NCBI GenBank assembly: GCA_902630885.1
Contig: CACOWI010000002.1
Coordinates: 62,001 to 126,000, forward strand
Source of the DNA: an uncultured SAR86 cluster bacterium
GTDB taxonomy: Bacteria; Pseudomonadota; Gammaproteobacteria; Magnimaribacterales; D2472
DNA length: 64,000 nt
Direction: 5' to 3'
Position numbers and translations under genes: made by a program. Positions 1 through 9,830 of this stretch are shown here, piece by piece; the first letter of the stretch is position 1; every line of letters starts with the position of its first letter. The notes below the pieces were generated by a model. It worked only from the letters and a program-made list of their open reading frames with translations. It was not told the DNA's origin and made no database searches.

Positions 1-1178
1 ATTTTTAAAAATTTTCTTTTTCCAACTTGGTAAATATTTTCAGTTCCTTTTTCAATTTCTAATTTTGGATCCGAAACTTTTTCTGAATTAATTTTTATAC
101 CACCTTGATTAATTAATCTGTTTCCTTCGGAAATGCTAGAAATCATTCCTGCGTCTTTTAAAAGATTTACTAATAAAATAGAGTCTTCTTTAATATTTAC
201 TTTTTTTAATTCGATTTCATCAGGCATATTGCCTTTTTGGAATCTATTTAAAAATATTTCCTTGCATTTTTTGCCATCTCCTTTTTTATGAAATCTATCA
301 ACAAGTTCTTCAGCAAGAATAAATTTAATATCTCTTGGATTTTTTCCTTTTTTCATTTCATCTTTAAGGTCTGATATATCTTCCTCTGGGATAAAGCTTA
401 GTAAATCAAACCAGCGCCACATCAGATCGTCAGAGATAGACATAATTTTTCCAAACATCTCATTCGGTTCTTCATCAATGGCAATATAATTCTCTAAGGA
501 TTTTGACATTTTATTTACTCCGTCAAGACCCTCTAATATTGGAACAGTTATAACAACTTGAGGCTCTTGATCATAATCTCTTTGCAATTCTCTTCCTACC
601 AGAAGATTAAACTTTTGATCAGTTCCTCCACATTCTACGTCTGCCTTTAGGGCAACAGAATCATATCCTTGAACTAGTGGATATAGAAACTCATGTATCG
701 CAATGCTTTTATTTGAAGTAAATCGTTTATTGAAATCATCTCTTTCGAGCATTCTGGCAACATTATATTTTGAGGCAAGTTTTATCAAACCATCTGCTCC
801 TAAATCATCACACCACTCTGAATTAAACTTAACCTCCGTAAGTTCTTTTTTTAATATTTTAAATACTTGTTTTTCATATGTTTTTGCATTCTTAACAAGA
901 TCTTCTGAATTCAGAATTGGTCTAGTCTTATTTGTACCTGATGGATCACCAATTCTTCCAGTAAAATCACCTATTAAAAATATAACTTTATGTCCCAAGT
1001 CTTGAAAATGTCTAAGCTTGTTAAGTAAGACCGTATGCCCAAAATGGAGATCTGGTGCTGTTGGATCAAATCCAGCTTTTACAATGAGCTGTTTACCTGA
1101 TTCGAACTTTTTTTGAAGGTCTTCTTCTGTGAGTATTTCGTCGGAGCCTCTTTTAATAAGCTTTAGTTCTTCATTCAT
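1..1178 (-). CDS. tyrS: Tyrosyl-tRNA synthetase (partial, C-terminal end cut by the window)
   Basis: Charges tRNA-Tyr with tyrosine in the cytoplasm. The reading frame runs leftward from ATG at 1178 and is open to base 1, giving about 392 residues. The class I signature HFGH lies at residues 45-48, [12 protein letters not shown] follows, and KMSKS is at about residues 223-227. The last visible residues (QVGKRKF) look like the end of an S4 RNA-binding domain, so only a few residues should be missing. The sequence fits the TyrRS type with the short C-terminal half rather than the E. coli type. It is divergent from putA with 78 bases between. Identification is firm; the exact stop is outside the window. 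Confidence 0.95.
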   Translation of the reverse strand, partial: MNEELKLIKRGSDEILTEEDLQKKFESGKQLIVKAGFDPTAPDLHFGHTVLLNKLRHFQDLGHKVIFLIGDFTGRIGDPSGTNKTRPILNSEDLVKNAKTYEKQVFKILKKELTEVKFNSEWCDDLGADGLIKLASKYNVARMLERDDFNKRFTSNKSIAIHEFLYPLVQGYDSVALKADVECGGTDQKFNLLVGRELQRDYDQEPQVVITVPILEGLDGVNKMSKSLENYIAIDEEPNEMFGKIMSISDDLMWRWFDLLSFIPEEDISDLKDEMKKGKNPRDIKFILAEELVDRFHKKGDGKKCKEIFLNRFQKGNMPDEIELKKVNIKEDSILLVNLLKDAGMISSISEGNRLINQGGIKINSEKVSDPKLEIEKGTENIYQVGKRKFLK

Positions 1179-1221
1179 ACCACTATCATAGTATTTTTGG
1201 AAGATTATTAGAATCACAAAG

Positions 1222-1249
1222 TTGCTACTTAGTTCTTAAACATTAAAAT
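1222..1249 (+). promoter_or_regulatory. Likely putA promoter, leaderless-type
   Basis: A -35-like TTGCTA (1222-1227), a 16-base spacer and a -10-like TAAAAT (1244-1249) lie before putA. Only 7 bases separate the -10 box from the ATG at 1257, so transcription would begin at or next to the start codon. No Shine-Dalgarno sequence is visible. This is inference from sequence; AT-rich DNA makes chance matches common. Confidence 0.4.
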
Positions 1250-1256
1250 AGTTTCT

Positions 1257-4200
1257 ATGCTAGAAGCAAAAAATAAATTTATTTGTGAAGAAAAACTTTT
1301 ATCAAGTTTGTCTGATGAAACTAAGTTCTTAGAAAATGAAGACATATCTAAAAATGCAAAAAAAATAATAGACCTTTGTAGAAAAAACAAAGTCGATAGG
1401 ACCAAGCTCGATGCGTTTTTAAATGAATATGGTCTTGATAATAAAGAAGGTGTTGCTTTAATGTGTCTAGCTGAATCAGTCTTGAGAATTCCTGATAAAA
1501 AAACTAGAGACCTTATTATTTCAGAGAAACTATCAGAAGGAAGATGGATAGATCATTTAAATCAAGCTGATAGCATATTTGTAAATGCCTCTACGTGGGG
1601 ACTTTTGCTTGCTGGAAAAGTTGTAAATACTCCATCAAATTGGTCAGAAAATCCTAATAATTTTCTATCAGAACTTATATCAAAATCTGGTGAGATGCCA
1701 ATTAGGAATGCTGTACTTGCTGCAATGCAAATACTCAGCCAAGAATTTGTTATTGGTAGAAATTTTACAGACATAAATAAAATGTCAGGCTTAGAGAAGG
1801 AAATTTTTTCTTTTGACATGCTTGGTGAGGCTGCAAGAACTCCTCAACAAGCAAATAATTATTTTGAATCATATCAAAATGCTATAGAGGAAGTTGGAAA
1901 GATAAATTCATCAAAAAATTTATCGAATGGAGTTTCAATAAAAATTTCTGCACTTCATCCAAGATATGAAATGAGAAAAATAGATCAAATAGAATCTGAA
2001 TTATTACCAAAATTAAGTGAATTAGTTAACTATGCTTATTCTAAAAATGTTGAAGTAACTATTGATGCTGAAGAACAAGACAGGCTCTCCTTAAGTCTGC
2101 ATATTATTGAAAAACTTGCCTATGAAAAAAATATCAAAGATTGGTCAGGATTTGGAATTGCGCTTCAAGCATATGGGAAAAGATCATTTGACGTCATTAA
2201 TTGGTTAAATGAAGTTTTAAATAAAAGAGAGCTTATGCACCTTAGATTAGTGAAAGGCGCATACTGGGATTATGAAATAAAACATGCTCAGGTTTCAGGA
2301 TATGAAGGATATCCAGTATTTTCAAAAAAATCGCTAACAGATATCGCATATCTTGCTTGCGCAAAAGAGATATTAAAAAATAAAAAAATATTTCCAAGAT
2401 TTGCTACACACAATGCTCATACGATTTCTTCAATACATCATATTGGTAATGGTTGTGATTATGAGTTTCAAAGATTGTATGGAATGGGTGAACTTTTATA
2501 TAAAAGTGCATCTGAAGTTCTAGGAATTAATAAGAGCCCTTCAGTTTATGCTCCAATTGGTAGCTATAAAGATTTATTGCCCTATTTAGTTAGAAGATTA
2601 CTTGAAAATGGAGCAAATAGTTCTTTCATTAACAGGTTGCTAGACCCTGAGACTGACTCAGAGTGGTTAGCAGAAAATCCATATATACGAGTTAAAAATG
2701 AAAAAAAAGAAATTCCGTTGCCAAATCAAATATTCGCTAATAGACAAAACTCATCTGGCTTAGACATATCGGAGATTGAAAACTTAGAAAATCTGAAAGA
2801 AAGACTTATGAATTTTGATGGAAAATCAATTGAAGCTATGTCAATTTATGAGGGAAGAAAGGAAAATGATAAAAATATTGAAAAGGTATTATCGATTTCA
2901 TCGAAAAGAGAAATTGGAACAGTAATCTTTGATGATCCAGAAAAGATCAAACAATCGCTAACCAAAAAATCAAAAACACAATGGTCTAGTACTAAACCTG
3001 GCGAGCGATCAATGATTCTAAATAAGATTGCAGACGAGCTTGAAACAAATCCATATGAGTTGATTTACTATCTCATAAATGAAGCTGGGAAGACAATTCA
3101 GAATGCAATTGATGAAATTAGAGAAGCTGTAGACTTTCTAAGGTATTACTCTAATCAAATTCTAGAGATATCAGCTAGAAATAATCTTGAAGGGCCAACT
3201 GGTGAAGAAAATATAATTACATACACACCAAAAGGAAGATTTTTATGCATAAGTCCATGGAACTTTCCTGTTGCTATTCTAATAGGCCAAATTTCTGCCG
3301 CACTTGCATGTGGAAATAAAGTTATTGTTAAGCCATCTGAACACACCTCAATGCTTGGTTATCTAGTCGTAAAAAAATTTCATGAACTCGGTATCCCAAA
3401 AGATGCTCTGGAATTAATTCTAGGTGATGGTAATTATGGTGAGATTTTGACAAAAATTACTCCTCTTCATGGAGTAGCCTTTACAGGTTCTTTGAAAACT
3501 GCAAAAAAAATTCAAACTAATCTTCTAGAAAATCAAAAGCAAATAGTGCCCTTGATTGCTGAGACTGGGGGTATTAATGCAATGATTGTCGATTCAAGTG
3601 CTTTGTTAGAACAAGTTACTGATGATGTTATAAGGTCTGCATTTGATAGTGCAGGACAAAGGTGCTCAGCGTTGAGAGTTCTTTGCATTCAGGAAGAAAT
3701 TTATGAGGAACTAATATCAATGATTAAAGGAAATATTTCTACTCAAAGCATTGGAGATCCAAATGATTTTGATACAGACATAGGACCAATAATTAATAGT
3801 AATGCTTTAAAAGATTTGAATAATTACATAACAAAGTGCGAAGAAAAGGGAATGGAAGTATTTAAGCTTAAAACTAATAAATCAAAAACTCATATCAGCC
3901 CTACTTTAATTAATATTAAAAATATTTCAGATATTAAAGGTGAGCAATTTGGACCAATTCTTCATATTCTCAAATATAGGTCTAATCAAATCGATGAGCT
4001 AATAGGACAAATAAATGATAGTGGTTATGGATTAACCATGGGTATTCATACAAGGATAGAGACAAGAGCTGATTACTTTGGCTCAATGTCAAATGTTGGT
4101 AATGTATATATTAATAGAGATATGGTTGGAGCTGTTGTAGGCTCACAACCTTTTGGAGGAGTCGGACTTTCTGGAAGTGGTTTTAAAGCTGGCGGTCCAA

Positions 4201-4298
4201 ACTATCTTTTACAGTTCCTAAATGAAAAAGTGGTTTCAAAAAATTCTGTTGCCTTTGGTGGAAATGCTGAGCTTTTAAATCTTCAAGAAGATATATGA
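1257..4298 (+). CDS. putA: Bifunctional proline dehydrogenase / glutamate semialdehyde dehydrogenase
   Basis: Oxidises proline to glutamate in two steps, passing electrons to quinone through FAD and then reducing NAD. The 1013 residues contain the proline dehydrogenase barrel (about 130-480; motifs SALHPRYE, DAEEQDR, LVKGAYWDYE, FATHNAHT, RLYGMGE) and the aldehyde dehydrogenase domain (about 550-1000; SPWNFP, catalytic E769 in LIAETGG, catalytic C803 in GQRCSALR). The N-terminus has no ribbon-helix-helix DNA-binding domain, so it should be the short, non-repressor form of PutA. It sits between tyrS and the M23 peptidase, which are direct neighbours in pseudomonads. Its stop overlaps the next ATG by 4 bases. 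Confidence 0.96.
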   Translation: MLEAKNKFICEEKLLSSLSDETKFLENEDISKNAKKIIDLCRKNKVDRTKLDAFLNEYGLDNKEGVALMCLAESVLRIPDKKTRDLIISEKLSEGRWIDHLNQADSIFVNASTWGLLLAGKVVNTPSNWSENPNNFLSELISKSGEMPIRNAVLAAMQILSQEFVIGRNFTDINKMSGLEKEIFSFDMLGEAARTPQQANNYFESYQNAIEEVGKINSSKNLSNGVSIKISALHPRYEMRKIDQIESELLPKLSELVNYAYSKNVEVTIDAEEQDRLSLSLHIIEKLAYEKNIKDWSGFGIALQAYGKRSFDVINWLNEVLNKRELMHLRLVKGAYWDYEIKHAQVSGYEGYPVFSKKSLTDIAYLACAKEILKNKKIFPRFATHNAHTISSIHHIGNGCDYEFQRLYGMGELLYKSASEVLGINKSPSVYAPIGSYKDLLPYLVRRLLENGANSSFINRLLDPETDSEWLAENPYIRVKNEKKEIPLPNQIFANRQNSSGLDISEIENLENLKERLMNFDGKSIEAMSIYEGRKENDKNIEKVLSISSKREIGTVIFDDPEKIKQSLTKKSKTQWSSTKPGERSMILNKIADELETNPYELIYYLINEAGKTIQNAIDEIREAVDFLRYYSNQILEISARNNLEGPTGEENIITYTPKGRFLCISPWNFPVAILIGQISAALACGNKVIVKPSEHTSMLGYLVVKKFHELGIPKDALELILGDGNYGEILTKITPLHGVAFTGSLKTAKKIQTNLLENQKQIVPLIAETGGINAMIVDSSALLEQVTDDVIRSAFDSAGQRCSALRVLCIQEEIYEELISMIKGNISTQSIGDPNDFDTDIGPIINSNALKDLNNYITKCEEKGMEVFKLKTNKSKTHISPTLINIKNISDIKGEQFGPILHILKYRSNQIDELIGQINDSGYGLTMGIHTRIETRADYFGSMSNVGNVYINRDMVGAVVGSQPFGGVGLSGSGFKAGGPNYLLQFLNEKVVSKNSVAFGGNAELLNLQEDI

Positions 4299-5539
4299 TT
4301 GGGTTTAAAAAAACTCCGGTTAGACTTGTATTAACAATATTTTTAATATCAGTAGTCTCAATATTACTTATTTATGTTGACTATTTTAGTAATAAGCCAA
4401 TACCAATTGAAAAAATTACAATTTCAAAAAACTTAGACGAAGGCCTTGCACCTATAAAGAGTAAGCAAATTCATTCAGTAAAAAAAGGGGACAGTCTTTC
4501 TGTAATTTTTGAAGAAAAAAAAGTCCCATTAAATACAGCATACAAAATTTTTGATTTTGACCAAAACAGTCTGTTATCGAACATAGTCCCTGGGGATATT
4601 ATGGAATTTAATTACATGGGTAATGATTTATTGAGCATAGAAATCATTAAAGATGAAATTAATTCAATTCTAATTAAAACCGATACTGAAATATCAATTA
4701 AGAAAATAAAAAAAGAAATACAAACTATTACGTCCTTTAGTTTTGGAGAAATAAAAGATTCTTTCTATAAAAGTGCTAAAGATGTTGGGATCCCTGATAG
4801 CATAATTATGGATTTTGCTTTTATTTTTGGTTGGGACATAGACTTTATTTTTGATGTGAGACAGGGTGATAAATTTTCAGTTATATTTGAAACTGATTAT
4901 TCTGAGGGCGAAAGAATTTCTAGTGGAGATATTGTCCTTGCAGAGTTTATAAATAAAGACAAAAAATTTATAGCTCAAAGATTTTTTGATGATATACAAG
5001 GCAAGCAATATTTTAATGAAAAAGGGGAAAACGTTAAGAAAGCTTTTCTAAGAGCGCCTCTTGATTTTGCTTATATTAGCTCTCACTTTAATCCTAATAG
5101 AATGCATCCAATACTTCATAGGATAAAGGCTCATAATGGTGTCGACTATGCTGCAAAAAGAAATACTCCAGTAAAAGCATCAGGAGATGGTGTTATTTCT
5201 TTCATTGGAAGACAAAGCGGATACGGAAGAACGGTTGAGATAAAACATGGTGGTAATATAAAAACCTTATACGCCCATCTAGAAAAATTTAATACAAAAT
5301 TAAAAGTAGGAAGCAAAGTGAAACAAGGTGAAATAATTGCTTATGTTGGTGATTCTGGTCAAGCGACTGGACCACACCTTCACTTTGAGTTTTGGCAAGG
5401 AGAGATAAGAACTGATCCTGTTAAAGTAAAGCTTCCATCTGCAAAACCAGTAAATAATTCTCAAAAAAATGAATTTAATAATTTATTAGCTTCAAATTTA
5501 AATAAGCTGAGTGAGTATAATTCACTAAAATATGAATAA
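4295..5539 (+). CDS. mepM: M23 family murein endopeptidase (MepM-like)
   Basis: Probably cleaves peptidoglycan cross-links in the periplasm while tethered to the inner membrane. One hydrophobic segment at about residues 10-30 acts as a signal anchor. A LysM/OapA-like stretch follows (about 65-95, starting HSVKKGDSLS), then the C-terminal LytM domain. Zinc ligands are H280 and D284 in HNGVDY and H363 in HLHFE, with H361 as the likely catalytic histidine. At 414 residues it is close to the family length. It overlaps putA by 4 bases and anmK by 8. Pairing with anmK agrees with a role in wall turnover and recycling. Substrate specificity is inferred from the family. Confidence 0.9.
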   Translation: MIGFKKTPVRLVLTIFLISVVSILLIYVDYFSNKPIPIEKITISKNLDEGLAPIKSKQIHSVKKGDSLSVIFEEKKVPLNTAYKIFDFDQNSLLSNIVPGDIMEFNYMGNDLLSIEIIKDEINSILIKTDTEISIKKIKKEIQTITSFSFGEIKDSFYKSAKDVGIPDSIIMDFAFIFGWDIDFIFDVRQGDKFSVIFETDYSEGERISSGDIVLAEFINKDKKFIAQRFFDDIQGKQYFNEKGENVKKAFLRAPLDFAYISSHFNPNRMHPILHRIKAHNGVDYAAKRNTPVKASGDGVISFIGRQSGYGRTVEIKHGGNIKTLYAHLEKFNTKLKVGSKVKQGEIIAYVGDSGQATGPHLHFEFWQGEIRTDPVKVKLPSAKPVNNSQKNEFNNLLASNLNKLSEYNSLKYE

Positions 5540-6551
5540 TTATTATATTGGAATAATGACTGGAACAAGTGCTGATGCGCTTGATGGATGTCTTGTTTCT
5601 TTTGAAAAAGGTTTTGAATTTATCGAGTCTGCATCGATACAATTAGAGAACAGTTACAAAAAAAATTATGAGGCATGCATAAAAGCTGGTTATAAAAAAA
5701 CAAGTGAATCAAAAATACTTATTGAACTTGAGAAGACTCTGAATAAACAAACCGTTGAATTAATAAAAAATTTAATAGATAAATCAAATATAGATATTTC
5801 TGAAATTAATTTAATTGCGTTTTCAGGCCAAACAGTTTTTCATACTAATGAAAAAAGTTATCAAATCGGTGATCCAGAAGTGATAGCAAAAGAAACTAAA
5901 ATTAATGTTTGCTCAGATTTTAGAAACTTTGATATAAAGAATGGTGGGATTGGTGCGCCTTTAATTCCAGCATTTCATAGCTATCTTTTTTCTGAAGATA
6001 ACAAAAGTAAAATTGTGTTAAATATTGGTGGAATTGCAAATGGCACATTTTTAAAAGATGGCGAAATTGTTTTGGCTTCTGATGTTGGGCCAGGAAATTG
6101 TTTGATTGATTTTGTTATGGCTGAAAGATTTGATAAACCTTTTGATGATAAAGGCGAAGAAGCTTCAATAGGTATAATCAATCAAGAATTGTTAAATGAG
6201 TTAAGGAACTCATGCAGTAACATGCAATATCCAAGAGCTGATGATAAGCAAAGTTATTACGAATTAATTAATAATTCATTTTATGAAATACAACCAAACT
6301 CAGTTCTTAGAACTTTGACTGAATTTACTTCAGAGAAAATTAAAGAATTTTATGATTTTTGCGGTAAACCTGATGAGGTAATTATTCATGGTGGTGGAAC
6401 AAACAATGAATATTTGATGGGTCTTATTAAAAAGAACATTTCTGGAACTATGAAAACTACTGAAGACAAAGTGCCATCAAAATTTGTTGAAGCTGCAGGT
6501 TTTGCTTACCTTGCTTATTTAAATAAAGGTGAGATATTCTTTTCTAAATAG
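5532..6551 (+). CDS. anmK: Anhydro-N-acetylmuramic acid kinase
   Basis: Phosphorylates and hydrolyses 1,6-anhydro-N-acetylmuramic acid recovered from cell-wall turnover, giving MurNAc-6-phosphate. The sequence opens with MTGTSADALDGCL, the family's nucleotide-binding start, and has SGQTVFH, FRNFDIKNGGIGAPL, LNIGGIAN and SDVGPGNCLID in the expected order. At 339 residues it is shorter than the common length of about 370, with the loss apparently spread over loops. It starts inside the M23 gene (8-base overlap) and ends convergent with erpA (8-base overlap). The M23-anmK-erpA order matches pseudomonads. Confidence 0.95.
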   Translation: MNNYYIGIMTGTSADALDGCLVSFEKGFEFIESASIQLENSYKKNYEACIKAGYKKTSESKILIELEKTLNKQTVELIKNLIDKSNIDISEINLIAFSGQTVFHTNEKSYQIGDPEVIAKETKINVCSDFRNFDIKNGGIGAPLIPAFHSYLFSEDNKSKIVLNIGGIANGTFLKDGEIVLASDVGPGNCLIDFVMAERFDKPFDDKGEEASIGIINQELLNELRNSCSNMQYPRADDKQSYYELINNSFYEIQPNSVLRTLTEFTSEKIKEFYDFCGKPDEVIIHGGGTNNEYLMGLIKKNISGTMKTTEDKVPSKFVEAAGFAYLAYLNKGEIFFSK

Positions 6552-6888
6552 TAAATGACTCGCCACAACCACATGTTGTTTTTGCATTTGGATTATTAAT
6601 AACAAACTTTGAGCCAGATAAATCTTCTACAAAATCTAGTGTTGAACCAAACAAATATGGATATGACATAGAATCTAGTAAGACTGAAAAATTTTCAAAT
6701 TCAATAACGTCGTCATCAAAAGCAACATCAGAATCGAATTTAAAGCCATATTGAAATCCAGAGCAACCTCCTCCAGTAACATAAACTCTAAATCTTGAAC
6801 CTAAATCTTCATTAGCGCACATAACATTGTTAATCCTTTTTAATGCACTTTCAGTAAGAGTAATAGATGTGTTTTCAGTTTTTTGCAT
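6544..6888 (-). CDS. erpA: A-type iron-sulfur cluster carrier, ErpA-like
   Basis: Carries iron-sulfur clusters to target apoproteins in the cytoplasm. The 114-residue protein has the three cluster cysteines of the A-type family: C42 in GGGCSGFQ and C106 and C108 in CGCGES near the C-terminus. Position beside anmK favours ErpA over IscA or SufA. A -10-like TATACT on the minus strand lies about 30 bases upstream of the start. Its 3' end overlaps anmK by 8 bases on the opposite strand, so the two messages are antisense at their tails. Confidence 0.92.
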   Translation of the reverse strand: MQKTENTSITLTESALKRINNVMCANEDLGSRFRVYVTGGGCSGFQYGFKFDSDVAFDDDVIEFENFSVLLDSMSYPYLFGSTLDFVEDLSGSKFVINNPNAKTTCGCGESFTI

Positions 6889-6961
6889 AACAATTAATTA
6901 AAAATTGAATATCAGTATAGAATATAATTGTGCTTAAATACTTTTTTTTCAAGGTATTCAA

Positions 6962-6967
6962 TATAAT
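6962..6967 (+). promoter_or_regulatory. -10 box just before hemG
   Basis: A perfect TATAAT ends 7 bases before the hemG ATG, with no Shine-Dalgarno sequence between. A second TATAAT lies at 6923-6928. The nearer box would give a leaderless hemG-hemL message. No convincing -35 box is seen for either. Confidence 0.4.
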
Positions 6968-6974
6968 TTAATTA

Positions 6975-7487
6975 ATGAAAAAGTCTCTAATTACCTATTC
7001 GACTGTTGATGGTCAAACTAAAGAGATTTGTAAAAGAATCTCAAATTTATCTAATAATACTTTTGTGGAAGTTCTCCCAATATGTGAGGTAAAAAATATA
7101 GATCAATACGAAACAATAGTAATAGGAGCAAGTATCAGGTATGGCAAATATAGAAAAGAAGTCTTTAAATTTATAGACAACAATATCAAGCAAATAGAAA
7201 ACAAAGATAATGCTTTTTTCTCTGTAAACGTTGTTGCAAGAAAAGAAGAAAAAAGCTCTCCAGAAACAAACCCATATGTAATTAAATTTTTAAATAAAAT
7301 TAATTGGGTACCAAAAAAAATTGGAGTATTTGCAGGTAAAATAGATTACCCTAGTTATAAATTTTTTGATAAATATGCAATAAAATTTATTATGTGGATC
7401 ACAAATGGTCCAACAGACACATCTAAAACCTTCGAATTCACTGATTGGAAAAAAGTTGAAGAGTTTACTAAAGATTTAAATTTATGA
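6975..7487 (+). CDS. hemG: Menaquinone/quinone-dependent protoporphyrinogen IX dehydrogenase
   Basis: Flavodoxin-like enzyme that oxidises protoporphyrinogen IX to protoporphyrin IX and feeds electrons to quinone at the membrane face. The 170 residues begin with the FMN-binding YSTVDGQT and show the HemG-specific stretch IGASIRYGKY followed by SVNVVARKEEK, closely matching the E. coli enzyme from end to end. The stop overlaps the start of hemL by 4 bases, so two haem-synthesis steps are co-transcribed. This pairing is not the usual E. coli arrangement. Confidence 0.92.
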   Translation: MKKSLITYSTVDGQTKEICKRISNLSNNTFVEVLPICEVKNIDQYETIVIGASIRYGKYRKEVFKFIDNNIKQIENKDNAFFSVNVVARKEEKSSPETNPYVIKFLNKINWVPKKIGVFAGKIDYPSYKFFDKYAIKFIMWITNGPTDTSKTFEFTDWKKVEEFTKDLNL

Positions 7488-8773
7488 GCAAAATAAATAA
7501 ATCCATTGAGCTATATAAAGAGGCAAAGCTTCACATGCCGGGTGGCGTAAATTCTCCTGTAAGAGCTTTTAAAAATATTAATGGAAATCCTATTTTTTTT
7601 AAAAAAGCAAAAGGTCCATATCTTACTGATGCTGATAATAATAAATATATTGACTATATTGGTTCATGGGGTCCAATGATTTTAGGTCACTCAAATCCAA
7701 AAATTATAAAAGCTATTTCAAAGCAATTAGAACTTGGAACTAGTTACGGTGCTCCCACAAGTATTGAATCTGATACAGCTAAGCTCATTAAAAAATGCTT
7801 CCCTTCCATTCAAAAGATTCGAATGGTGAACTCAGGTACTGAAGCAACAATGAGTGCTGTTAGGCTAGCAAGAGGATATACAAACAGAAATAAAATCATT
7901 AAATTTGATGGTTGCTATCATGGCCATGTTGATTCACTTTTAATTAAAGCAGGTTCAGGCGTGAGTACATTTGGTTTGCCTGATTCACCTGGTATTCCAA
8001 ATGAATTAGCAAAAAAAACTCTAAGCTGCGAATTTAATAATAAAGATGATTTTTTAAAAATATTTAATAAAGTAAAAGGCGATCTTGCTGCAGTTATTGT
8101 TGAGCCAATAGCAGGAAATATGGGCTTTGTACCTGGCGATAAGTCATTTTTAAAATTATTAAGAAAAAAGACTTCTGAAAATAACTCATTATTAATTTTT
8201 GATGAAGTTATGACAGGTTTTAGAGTTTCTCTTGGTGGAGCTCAAGAATTATATGGAATTAAGCCTGACTTAACTACTTTAGGAAAAGTTATTGGAGGTG
8301 GGCTTCCTGTTGGAGCTTTTGGGGGTAAAAAGAATGTAATGGACTGCCTTGCGCCAAATGGCCCAGTTTATCAGGCAGGCACTTTATCAGGGAATCCTTT
8401 AGCAATGGCAGCAGGATCGACTTTAATTAAGTTATTAATAGAAACAAATCCCTATCAACAGTTAGAAAATAAGGCAAAAAATCTCTTAAGCAGTATGAAA
8501 AAACTTTTTGAAAGTCACGATATTCCTTTTTCTACGAATCAAATTGGTGGAATGTTTGGCTTCTTTTTTTCTGAAACGTTACCAAGCAATCTTGTAGATG
8601 TAGAAAATACAAATGACAAACAATTTAAAAAATTTCTTAATAAATGTATTGATAATGGAATTTACTTTGCTCCATCAAAATTTGAGGCAGGTTTTATATC
8701 AACAAAACATACTAAAACTGAAATTAGTAATACAATAAAAATTGTAGAAAAAATTTTAAAAGAAGGAATATAA
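7484..8773 (+). CDS. hemL: Glutamate-1-semialdehyde 2,1-aminomutase
   Basis: PLP enzyme that converts glutamate-1-semialdehyde to 5-aminolevulinate, the first committed tetrapyrrole precursor of the C5 pathway. The 429 residues carry the early motif PGGVNSPVRAF, the RMVNSGTEATMSA region, the PLP aspartate in FDEVMTGFR, and the Schiff-base lysine K268 in TTLGKVIGGG. Full family length. It overlaps hemG by 4 bases and ends one base before the next ATG, so hemG, hemL and the sugar kinase form one unit. Confidence 0.97.
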   Translation: MSKINKSIELYKEAKLHMPGGVNSPVRAFKNINGNPIFFKKAKGPYLTDADNNKYIDYIGSWGPMILGHSNPKIIKAISKQLELGTSYGAPTSIESDTAKLIKKCFPSIQKIRMVNSGTEATMSAVRLARGYTNRNKIIKFDGCYHGHVDSLLIKAGSGVSTFGLPDSPGIPNELAKKTLSCEFNNKDDFLKIFNKVKGDLAAVIVEPIAGNMGFVPGDKSFLKLLRKKTSENNSLLIFDEVMTGFRVSLGGAQELYGIKPDLTTLGKVIGGGLPVGAFGGKKNVMDCLAPNGPVYQAGTLSGNPLAMAAGSTLIKLLIETNPYQQLENKAKNLLSSMKKLFESHDIPFSTNQIGGMFGFFFSETLPSNLVDVENTNDKQFKKFLNKCIDNGIYFAPSKFEAGFISTKHTKTEISNTIKIVEKILKEGI

Positions 8774-8774
8774 A

Positions 8775-9776
8775 ATGAAATATGACATTAGTGCTCTTGG
8801 AAATGCTCTTGTAGACACTCAGTATATGGTTGATCATGAATTCTTGGATGAAATAGGTCTTGAGGCAGATTCAATGACACTTGCATCTGCTGAGGAGCAT
8901 GGTCCTATAATCCAAAAACTAGAATCTATGGGTGTGGAATCTGTATCAGACTGTGGCGGTTCAGCAACAAATTCTTTGGTAGCAGCTTCATATTATGGTT
9001 CCAAATGCCATCACGTTTGCAGAGTTGCAAATGATGAAGACGGAAAAAAATATCTTGAGAGTCTTCAAAAGGCTGGAGTAAAGCATATCGGTTTTAGTAA
9101 AGAGGCCTCAGAAATGCCGACTGGAAAATGTTTAATATTCGTGACGCCAGACGCCAAGAGAACTATGAGTAGTATGTTGGGTATAAGTGCTTACCTTGGC
9201 TCTAAAGATATTGATTATGATGCGGTTCATAATTCTAAAATCTTTTATATCGAGGGTTATATGGTAACAAGTGATGAAAATTTTAGTGCTGTCACGTCCG
9301 TGCTAAATCACGTGCAAAATGAAAACACCAAAAAAGCACTGTCACTATCAGATGCTGGCATTGTTATGGGGTTTAGAGATAAATTTGCTGAAATAGAATC
9401 GTATGGAATTGACATGATATTTTGTAATGATGACGAAGCAACTGCATTTGCTGGGACAGAAACTTTAGACGATGCAATAAATTTTTTTAAAGAACAGTCA
9501 TATATGATTGCTATTACTAAGGGAGCTGAGGGGAGCATAGTTATTAATAACGGTCAGGAAATATTCTCACCAGCAGTGCCTATTTCACCTGTCGATACTA
9601 ATGGAGCTGGAGATATGTACGCCGGTTCTTTTATGCATGCTTATTTAAATGGCCTTAATTTGTCTGAATGTGCTGAGTTCTCTAACTTTGCATCTTCTAA
9701 AATAGTTGAAACATTTGGCCCAAGACTTACTCCGGAAGGATATAAAGAAGTTTTAAATAAATTAAAAAAAAGCTAG
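8775..9776 (+). CDS. PfkB-family kinase, adenosine kinase-like
   Basis: Ribokinase-fold kinase that should phosphorylate a nucleoside or sugar at a hydroxymethyl group. The 333 residues begin ISALGNALVDTQ, contain the substrate-side CGGSATNSL motif, and end with the PfkB signature DTNGAGDMYAG, with D280 as the predicted catalytic base. Overall layout resembles the adenosine kinase branch often annotated in marine gammaproteobacteria. The substrate (adenosine, inosine or a sugar) cannot be decided here. An AAGGA ribosome binding site overlaps the end of hemL. Confidence 0.85.
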   Translation: MKYDISALGNALVDTQYMVDHEFLDEIGLEADSMTLASAEEHGPIIQKLESMGVESVSDCGGSATNSLVAASYYGSKCHHVCRVANDEDGKKYLESLQKAGVKHIGFSKEASEMPTGKCLIFVTPDAKRTMSSMLGISAYLGSKDIDYDAVHNSKIFYIEGYMVTSDENFSAVTSVLNHVQNENTKKALSLSDAGIVMGFRDKFAEIESYGIDMIFCNDDEATAFAGTETLDDAINFFKEQSYMIAITKGAEGSIVINNGQEIFSPAVPISPVDTNGAGDMYAGSFMHAYLNGLNLSECAEFSNFASSKIVETFGPRLTPEGYKEVLNKLKKS

Positions 9777-9830
9777 CATATTTAGCCTGTATCTGATATT
9801 TTCACCACCTTAAAAATTTTTCATAAATCT

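Noticed and set aside
703-1005. Plus-strand open frame of 100 residues inside tyrS
   Set aside because: It is antisense to well-conserved tyrS codons and has no recognisable domain or initiation signal.
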